The notes beneath the pieces are model-generated. The model saw only the letters and a program-made list of their open reading frames with translations. It did no database searches and was not told the origin of the DNA. Shown in pieces: positions 58,811-64,000 of a stretch of DNA of 64,000 nt. This DNA is from Streptomyces sporangiiformans (GTDB lineage: Bacteria > Actinomycetota > Actinomycetes > Streptomycetales > Streptomycetaceae). The DNA is taken from NCBI RefSeq assembly GCF_005768555.2, contig NZ_VCHX02000129.1, positions 82,204 through 146,203 of the forward strand, in the 5' to 3' direction. A program made the position numbers and the translations under genes. Position 1 is the stretch's first letter. Every line of letters starts with the position of its first letter.

Positions 58811-59851
58811 ATGACGGTCCGGACGGCGGCGGTACGGCGAGGCGACGAATGGCGGGCGCTGCTCGCGGCCGGGATCACGGTGCTGTTGTGGGCCTCGGCG
58901 TTCGTCGTCATCCGCGACGCGGCGCCGCACTTCTCCCCGGGCGCGCTCGCCCTCGGCAGGCTACTGGTCGGCTCGGCGGTGCTGGGCGCCTTCCTGGCCG
59001 TACGCGGCGAGGGGCTTCCGCCGCGCGCCGCGTGGCCGGGCATCCTCGGCTCCGGAGTGCTGTGGTTCGGGGTGTACTTCGTCGCCCTGAACTGGGGCGA
59101 GCAGTGGGTCGACGCGGGTACCGCGTCCCTCGTGGTGAACATCGGCCCGATCCTGATCGCGCTGCTCAGCGGCTGGCTGCTGGGCGAGGGATTCCCGGCG
59201 CGGCTGATGACCGGCGTGGCACTGGCCTTCGCGGGCGCCGGCGTGGTCGGCCTCGCCGGCTCGGACGCGGGTCGGGCGCCGTTGCTCGGTGTACTGCTCT
59301 GCCTGCTCGCCGCCGTCGGCTGCGCCACCGGGGTCCTGGCCCAGAAGCCCGCTCTCGGCCACGCCTCCGCGCTTCAGGTCACCACCTTCGGCTGCGCCGT
59401 CGGCGCGGCGGCGTGCATGCCGTTCGCCGGTGTACTGGTCCACGACCTGGCGGCGGCGCCGACGCGCGCCGCGCTCGGCATGGTCTACCTGGGGGTGTTC
59501 CCGACGGCGTTGGCCTTCTACACCTGGGCCTACGCGCTGGCGCGCACGACCGCTGGAAAGATGGCCGCCACGACGTACATGGTGCCGGCCGTCGTCGTGT
59601 TGATGTCGTGGCTGTTGCTCGGCGAGGTGCCCACCCTGCCGGCCCTGGCGGGCGGAGCGCTGTGTCTGGCGGGCGTCGCGATCTCGCGCCGTACTGCGCG
59701 CACGGAGCGTACGTCCCCGCAGAAGGACGCTTCCCCGGCGAACTCGGACCTTGCCGCCGAAACCCCTGGCCCGCCCGCGGCGAACCCGCCGCGGCGCCCG
59801 CAGCAGGGCGAATTTCACGAGGAGGAGAACCCCGATGGACTCCGCCGTTGA
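58811..59851 (+). CDS. EamA/DMT family exporter
   Basis: A 346-aa, ten-helix drug/metabolite transporter with two EamA repeats: TVLLWASAFVVIRDAAPHFS, VNIGPILIALLSGWLLGE; and LGMVYLGVFPTALAFYTWAY, PAVVVLMSWLLLGEVP. The C-terminal 45 residues are a Pro/Glu-rich cytoplasmic tail. It is a natural candidate for export of, and self-protection from, the operon's product. Its end overlaps the regulator by 17 bases. Confidence 0.9.
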   Translation: MTVRTAAVRRGDEWRALLAAGITVLLWASAFVVIRDAAPHFSPGALALGRLLVGSAVLGAFLAVRGEGLPPRAAWPGILGSGVLWFGVYFVALNWGEQWVDAGTASLVVNIGPILIALLSGWLLGEGFPARLMTGVALAFAGAGVVGLAGSDAGRAPLLGVLLCLLAAVGCATGVLAQKPALGHASALQVTTFGCAVGAAACMPFAGVLVHDLAAAPTRAALGMVYLGVFPTALAFYTWAYALARTTAGKMAATTYMVPAVVVLMSWLLLGEVPTLPALAGGALCLAGVAISRRTARTERTSPQKDASPANSDLAAETPGPPAANPPRRPQQGEFHEEENPDGLRR

Positions 59852-62405
59852 GGCGCCAGAAGCTCTGCCAGGTCTGCCGGAGTGGGAGACGGGCTTCGTC
59901 GGGCGGGCGGCCGAACGCGCCGCCGTCCGCGCGGCGCTGGGCCCGGAGCGGCTGGTGTCCCTCACCGGCCCCGCCGGTGTGGGCAAGACCCGGCTCGCCG
60001 CCGCCGTTGCCTCCGAGGCGGTGAAGGAGTTCCCCGCAGGCCAAGGCTTCGCCGAACTCGTCCCCGTACGGCCGGACTTCCTCGCCCAGGCTGTGGCGGC
60101 CGCGCTGGGGGTGACCGAGCGGCCGGGGCAACCCCTGGAACAGGCGCTGCAGGAGCGGCTCGGCCAGGGCCGCTGCCTGCTCGTCGTCGACGGCTGCGAG
60201 CACTTCCCCGACGCGGTCGCGGGCCTGATCGGCCGGCTTCTTGACGGGTGCCCCGGGCTCGTCGTCCTGACCACCGGCCGCGAACCCCTTGGGCTCGCCG
60301 GAGAACACGTACTGAAGGTGGAGCCGCTGCCCATGGCCGAGGAGCCGGCGACCGGGGCAGTAGCGCTCTTCCTGGACCGCGCCCGGGAATCCGGGTGCGA
60401 CCGGCGGCTCGCTGAGCAGGTGTGCTCCCAGTGGGGCGGCGTACCGCTGGCCATCGAACTGGCCGCCGCCCGCGCCCGGTCGCTCGGAACGGCGCTCGAC
60501 GACCGCCACGCGCCCGGCGAGGCGACGGAGCGGGCCATCGAGTGGAGCTACAGCTTGCTCGACGCCGACGAGCGCCGACTGCTCCGGCGGCTCGGCGTGT
60601 TCCTGCGCGGATTCGACGCCGCGTCGGCCCACGCCGTCGGCGACGGCCTCGACACCGCCGGCACCGTGTCGCTCCTCGACCGGCTCGCCGCCCGCGCCTT
60701 GCTCGTACGCGGCCGTGGCACGAGCACCGGTCTTTGGCGGATGCCGGGCGCCGTACGGGCCGTGGCGCTGGAACGGCTCAGCGCCGAGGGCGAAGCGGCG
60801 GAATGCCGTGCCCGCCACCTGGCATGGGCGACCGCTACCGCCCAACGGCTGGAGCGGGCCGCAGCCGGAGCAGACCGGTCCGACCGGCCGGGCCAGTTCT
60901 GGCAGGCCCGGTTCGACCAGCTTGCCGACGACCTGCGCGCGGCACTGGACGGCGCCGGCGCGCACCCCGCGCCCGAGCCGCACCGACTGGCCCGAGCTCT
61001 GGCCCGCCTCTGCTACGCCCGGCAGTTCCTCGTGGAGGCCCGGGCGCACTTTGAGACGGCCGGTGCCCTTGCGCCCGGACCCTCCGAGGCGGCGGCCGAC
61101 CTGCGGGCGGCGGCCGACGTGGCCATGGCCGAGCACCGCGGCGACCTGGCCTACCCGTTGCTGCGCGCATCGGCCGAGTACGCCGCCACCGCCGACGACG
61201 CGGCCGCGCAGGCCGTCGCGCTCTCCTTCGCCGCCTGCATCGGAAGCCGTTTTCCCGCCACATTCACCGACCTGCTGCCGTACGAGGAGCTGCGCCCGCT
61301 GCTGGAGGAGGCCAAACGCCTCGCGCCGCCGGAGGACCGGCTCGTCGCCGCGTACGTGGCGGCAGCCGAGGCCTGGAACGCCACCGGCCAGAAGACCGCC
61401 CCGGCCGCCGAACTGGCCCAGGCGGCGCTGGACTCCGCGCGGGCCGCCGCCGACCCGGTACTGATCGCCGGGGCCATCGACGCGGTGTGCAGCGGCTATG
61501 GCGTCACCGGCCGGTTCCGCGAAGCCCACAGCCTGAGCGACGAACGGCTGCGGCTCTTCGACCGGCTGCCCCGCCACGATCCCCGCATCGGCCTTGAGAT
61601 CATCGACACCCTGCACGTGGTGCCGCTCGTCGCCGTGGCCGCCGGCGACCTGCCCCGCGCCGTGACGGCGGCCCGTCGGGCCTGGGACGATCCGCTCAGC
61701 GGCCTCTACATGAGGGCCAGCAAGAGCGTGGCACCGCTGGCGCTGTCGGGCAGGTTCGACGAGGCGCTGGACTACGCGGCCCTCATGTGGGAGGGCTGGG
61801 AGCGGGCCGGACGGCCCACCGCCCGCTGGATGGCTCCGGCCGTGCACGCCGCCGCTCTGGTCCAGGGCCTGCGCGGCAGTGGCGAGGACGACCGGCTGCA
61901 CCAGGAATGGCGTGACCGTGCCCGCGGTATGGCCGCGCCCTGGGATCCGCACGGTATCGCGGCGAGTTTCGCCGCCTTCGCCGATGTTCGGGTCGCCCTG
62001 CACACAGGGGCGGTCGGCGACGCTCTTGCCGCCGCTGTGGACCTCGCGGCGACGCCGCCGTGGCCGCAGGCGCCCCATCAGTTCTACGACGCCTACTCCT
62101 GGGCCATCGCCGCCGAGACCGCCGTGGTCGCCGGACTCCCGGACGCCCGCGAACACCTCGCCGCCGCGGCGGCCGCCGGCGCCGAGAACGCCTGGGCCGC
62201 CGCCTGCCTTGCCCGCGCGGCCGGCCGGCTCCACGGCGACCAGGACGCCCTGCGGGAATCGCTCGCAGGATGGGAGAGTATTGACGCCGCCTTCGAACGC
62301 GCCTGCACCCTCGTGCTGTTGCCCGACCGGGCCGCCGAAGGCCTCGCCCAACTGGCCTCCCTGGGCTGCCGGCCCCCGTCCGAGTTTGGGAGTGTCGTTC
62401 GATGA
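59835..62405 (+). CDS. AfsR-like STAND ATPase with TPR-like C-terminus, no DNA-binding domain seen
   Basis: An 856-aa regulator-type protein. Residues 20-350 form an NB-ARC/STAND ATPase: Walker A SLTGPAGVGKTRLAAAVA, Walker B RCLLVVDGCEHFPDAV, GGVPLAIELAAARARSL and WSYSLLDADERRLLRRL. Residues 370-850 are alpha-helical repeats. SARP/AfsR or LAL regulators with this core carry an HTH at one end, but I find none here. Start ATG 59835 with GGAGGAG seven bases ahead. It may act through another DNA-binding protein. Confidence 0.85.
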   Translation: MDSAVEAPEALPGLPEWETGFVGRAAERAAVRAALGPERLVSLTGPAGVGKTRLAAAVASEAVKEFPAGQGFAELVPVRPDFLAQAVAAALGVTERPGQPLEQALQERLGQGRCLLVVDGCEHFPDAVAGLIGRLLDGCPGLVVLTTGREPLGLAGEHVLKVEPLPMAEEPATGAVALFLDRARESGCDRRLAEQVCSQWGGVPLAIELAAARARSLGTALDDRHAPGEATERAIEWSYSLLDADERRLLRRLGVFLRGFDAASAHAVGDGLDTAGTVSLLDRLAARALLVRGRGTSTGLWRMPGAVRAVALERLSAEGEAAECRARHLAWATATAQRLERAAAGADRSDRPGQFWQARFDQLADDLRAALDGAGAHPAPEPHRLARALARLCYARQFLVEARAHFETAGALAPGPSEAAADLRAAADVAMAEHRGDLAYPLLRASAEYAATADDAAAQAVALSFAACIGSRFPATFTDLLPYEELRPLLEEAKRLAPPEDRLVAAYVAAAEAWNATGQKTAPAAELAQAALDSARAAADPVLIAGAIDAVCSGYGVTGRFREAHSLSDERLRLFDRLPRHDPRIGLEIIDTLHVVPLVAVAAGDLPRAVTAARRAWDDPLSGLYMRASKSVAPLALSGRFDEALDYAALMWEGWERAGRPTARWMAPAVHAAALVQGLRGSGEDDRLHQEWRDRARGMAAPWDPHGIAASFAAFADVRVALHTGAVGDALAAAVDLAATPPWPQAPHQFYDAYSWAIAAETAVVAGLPDAREHLAAAAAAGAENAWAAACLARAAGRLHGDQDALRESLAGWESIDAAFERACTLVLLPDRAAEGLAQLASLGCRPPSEFGSVVR

Positions 62406-63472
62406 CGGCCTCAGGACCCGACGCGACTGTCTTCGGACGGCTCAGTGCCGGCGGCTTCGAGCAGGTGCTGTTCAGCCACGACGCGCGAACCGGTTTGCGG
62501 TCCGTCATCGTCGTGCACGACACGACGCTCGGGCCGGCGCTGGGTGGCGTTCGGATGCACCCTTATCGGGACGAGGACGCGGCGCTGGATGACGCGTTGC
62601 GGCTGGCGCGGGCCATGACTCTGAAGGCGTCGGCTGCCGGACTGGATCTCGGCGGTGGCTGGAGCGTCGTCATCGGGGACCCGGTCCGTGACAAGACGGA
62701 GGAACTGCTGCGAGCCCATGGCCGGTTCATTGCCACACTCGGCGGCCGTTTCATTCCGGTCAACGACGTGGGCACGACCCAGGCCGACCTCAGGGTGATC
62801 GGACGCGAGGCGTCACCGGTGTGCGACAGCGGGGACCCGTCGCCCATGACGGCGCTCGGCGTGCTCGAGGGCATCCGCGCCTGTCTGCGCGCCGACGGCT
62901 CGGACGGCAGTCTGGCCGGGGTGCGGGTGTGCGTACAGGGCGTCGGCAACGTGGGCTCCGCACTCGTCGGCCTGCTCGCCGCCGAGTCCGCCGAACTGGT
63001 GGTTGCTGATATCGATCCCGCACGGGCCGCCTGTGTCGCGGAACGCTTCGGGGCGCGCGTCGTCGACCCCTCGACCATTGCGGGCACCACATGCGATGTC
63101 CTCGCGCCCTGCGCCATGGGCGCGGTGGTGAACGACGCCACGCTGCCCGGGCTGCGCTGCCGCATCATTGCCGGCGGTGCCAACAACGTGCTCGCCGCGC
63201 CCGAACATGCCGCCGCGCTGACGGCGCGCGGAATCCTGTACGCACCCGACTTCTGCGTGAACGCCGGTGGGCTGGTCTTCCTCGAAGAACAGATCCTGGG
63301 CCACGACTACACGCAGGCCGAACAACGGGTCCAGCAGGTCGGCGCACGGGTGGCCGAAGTGATCGCCCAGGCCCGCCGAACGGGCATCACGACCACCGAC
63401 GCCGCCGTGGAACTAGCTCAGGCGCGCCTGCGGACGGCTGCCGAGCGGAAAGGAGCGAGTCCGGTCCGCTGA
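62402..63472 (+). CDS. Leu/Phe/Val dehydrogenase homologue lacking catalytic lysine
   Basis: A 356-aa homologue of branched-chain amino-acid dehydrogenases: PALGGVRMHPYRDEDAALDD, AMTLKASAAGLDLGGGWSVV, FIPVNDVGTTQADLRVI, NAD site VCVQGVGNVGSALVGLL and LAPCAMGAVVNDATLP. K75 (substrate carboxylate) and D122 are kept, but the catalytic Lys of GGGK is Trp87. Normal oxidative deamination is therefore unlikely; it may bind an amino acid as a sensor or do altered chemistry. Last gene of the operon, overlapping the regulator stop. Confidence 0.9.
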   Translation: MTASGPDATVFGRLSAGGFEQVLFSHDARTGLRSVIVVHDTTLGPALGGVRMHPYRDEDAALDDALRLARAMTLKASAAGLDLGGGWSVVIGDPVRDKTEELLRAHGRFIATLGGRFIPVNDVGTTQADLRVIGREASPVCDSGDPSPMTALGVLEGIRACLRADGSDGSLAGVRVCVQGVGNVGSALVGLLAAESAELVVADIDPARAACVAERFGARVVDPSTIAGTTCDVLAPCAMGAVVNDATLPGLRCRIIAGGANNVLAAPEHAAALTARGILYAPDFCVNAGGLVFLEEQILGHDYTQAEQRVQQVGARVAEVIAQARRTGITTTDAAVELAQARLRTAAERKGASPVR

Positions 63473-63540
63473 ACCCGGATCCACCGGCATGACGGACAGT
63501 TGCCCGATTTGCTGAGATCCCAAGGTCACCCGAAAAAAGA

Positions 63541-63570
63541 AACCCCAGGTCAGAGGCCTGACCTGGGGTT
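63541..63570 (-). terminator. tRNA-Thr intrinsic terminator
   Basis: Perfect 13-bp stem AACCCCAGGTCAG / CTGACCTGGGGTT with a four-base loop; on the minus strand followed by TCTTTTTTC. It lies five bases beyond the tRNA 3' end of site C and may also end the plus-strand operon. Confidence 0.88.
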
Positions 63571-63575
63571 CACCA

Positions 63576-63620
63576 TGGAGCCGCCTTCGGGATTCGAACC
63601 CGAGACCTACGCATTACGAG
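63576..63620 (-). other. Attachment site C: 3' half of tRNA-Thr(CGT)
   Basis: Minus strand: anticodon loop CTCGTAA, then TGCGTAGGTCTCGGGTTCGA, ATCCCGAAGGCGGCTCCA, i.e. anticodon stem 3' strand, T-arm, acceptor 3' strand and CCA. The 5' half of the tRNA is absent: bases from 63621 do not pair with it. An intact tRNA-Thr is predicted further right, outside the window. Confidence 0.85.
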
Positions 63621-63765
63621 GGCTCGCGGGGTTGTGACGGCTGGTGCCGGGCGATGCCTCCGGATCCTGTTTCTCCTGGTCAGTGACGTGGGGCCTGTGC
63701 ATCGCATGCCGCCTGGTCCGGCTTGGGCCGCTCCGTCCGCTCACGCAGCGCTCACGCGTGACGGC
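63621..63765. other. Arm sequence to the right of site C, matching site A
   Basis: Continues the gap-free alignment with 35590-35730, including GTGACGnnTGnTGCnGGGnG blocks and CCGTCCGCTCACGC at the same offset (63733 versus 35701). Probably the integrase-binding arm of an element that extends beyond the window. From 63766 to the end I see no supportable gene. Confidence 0.6.
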
Positions 63766-64000
63766 GACGCGCGCCGATGCCGTGAGCTGCGCGTGGAACT
63801 GTCTCTCCAGATGGTGTCACCAGGCAGCCGGTGGTGGAACTCGGTACACAACGCCCGTCCGTGACGCGGTAGGTGGGGGAGGGAAGGCGTGGCCCCGCAG
63901 CAGCACGAGGGCCAGTTCCTCCCGCCCATGAGCGAGTCAGGGCTCCCCCGTCCGACCTCGCCGGGCCAGGCCCTCGCTTCACAGCGCAGAGTCACCGACG

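Noticed and set aside
59379..62351. A 990-codon open frame antisense to the exporter and STAND regulator
   Set aside because: Same shadow effect; no recognisable domain or ribosome site.
63576..63620. Calling site C (or B) a functional tRNA-Thr gene
   Set aside because: Only the 3' half exists; bases on the 5' side do not pair with the acceptor or anticodon stem.
63634..64000. Several 60-95-codon frames at the right edge
   Set aside because: They overlap each other on both strands, show no motifs and lie in the arm region of site C.
1..64000. CRISPR array, IS element or rRNA operon
   Set aside because: No regularly spaced repeats, no transposase motif and no rRNA sequence were seen anywhere.

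Overview
The window is high-GC actinobacterial chromosome, almost certainly Streptomyces: strong G/C third positions, GTG/TTG starts, PadR, ArsR and XRE/DUF397 regulators, a zinc-responsive set of cysteine-free ribosomal protein paralogues, mycothiol-type DinB-fold proteins and Tat/lipoprotein export signals. I worked by eye from sequence; family names rest on motifs I could see, and no database was searched.

Left part, about 0-35.4 kb, is ordinary arm-type chromosome: the 3' part of a glutamate decarboxylase; a PadR-controlled DrrAB-type exporter with two palindromic operators; an aldehyde dehydrogenase; an XRE / ATPase-fold / DUF397 trio in which two genes share an unusual upstream element; a VOC-ArsR-SRPBCC operon; the zinc-independent ribosomal protein locus (rpsR, CobW-like, rpmE, rpmG / rpmB, rpsN); a Clp-N/HTH gene preceded by palindromes; a PolA-like polymerase; a PAS-GAF-PP2C-ATPase phosphatase followed by a LacI-like sensor that lacks its DNA-binding domain and a sugar ABC importer; a Tat-exported putative glycosidase under a LacI-type operator; a lipoprotein alpha-carbonic anhydrase; a MerR-maleylpyruvate-isomerase fusion; and several regulator/enzyme pairs.

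From about 35.5 kb to 63.6 kb lies a probable genomic island. Three partial copies of the 3' half of a tRNA-Thr (anticodon CGT) lie in the same orientation near 35.57, 37.66 and 63.6 kb. Two of them carry a terminator on the native 3' side. The first and third are followed by about 145 bases that align without gaps. No integrase is visible. Between the first two copies are a NUDIX hydrolase and a TPR regulator that has lost its N-terminus, plausibly remains of an integrative element.

Between the second and third copies lies a co-directional operon of about 24.7 kb (38724-63472), mostly translationally coupled by ATGA/GTGA overlaps. Its core is the lysine N6-hydroxylase / cupin-MetRS hydrazine synthetase / flavin oxidase set that makes hydrazinoacetic acid from lysine and glycine in pathways such as s56-p1 and triacsin. 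Two saccharopine dehydrogenase-type enzymes could regenerate lysine from the 2-aminoadipate semialdehyde by-product. Around this core are a TubC-Cy-A-PCP NRPS with a cysteine-like specificity code, a free adenylating enzyme, a free carrier protein, a GNAT, a C45-type Ntn acyltransferase, a type II thioesterase, a divergent KAS III, a duplicated heme-oxygenase-like di-iron protein, an ATP-grasp ligase, an EamA exporter, an AfsR-like ATPase/TPR protein and an amino-acid-dehydrogenase homologue missing its catalytic lysine. I do not recognise the product; an N-N-bonded (hydrazine, hydrazone or diazo) small peptide is the best inference. This operon is the most likely undescribed system in the window.
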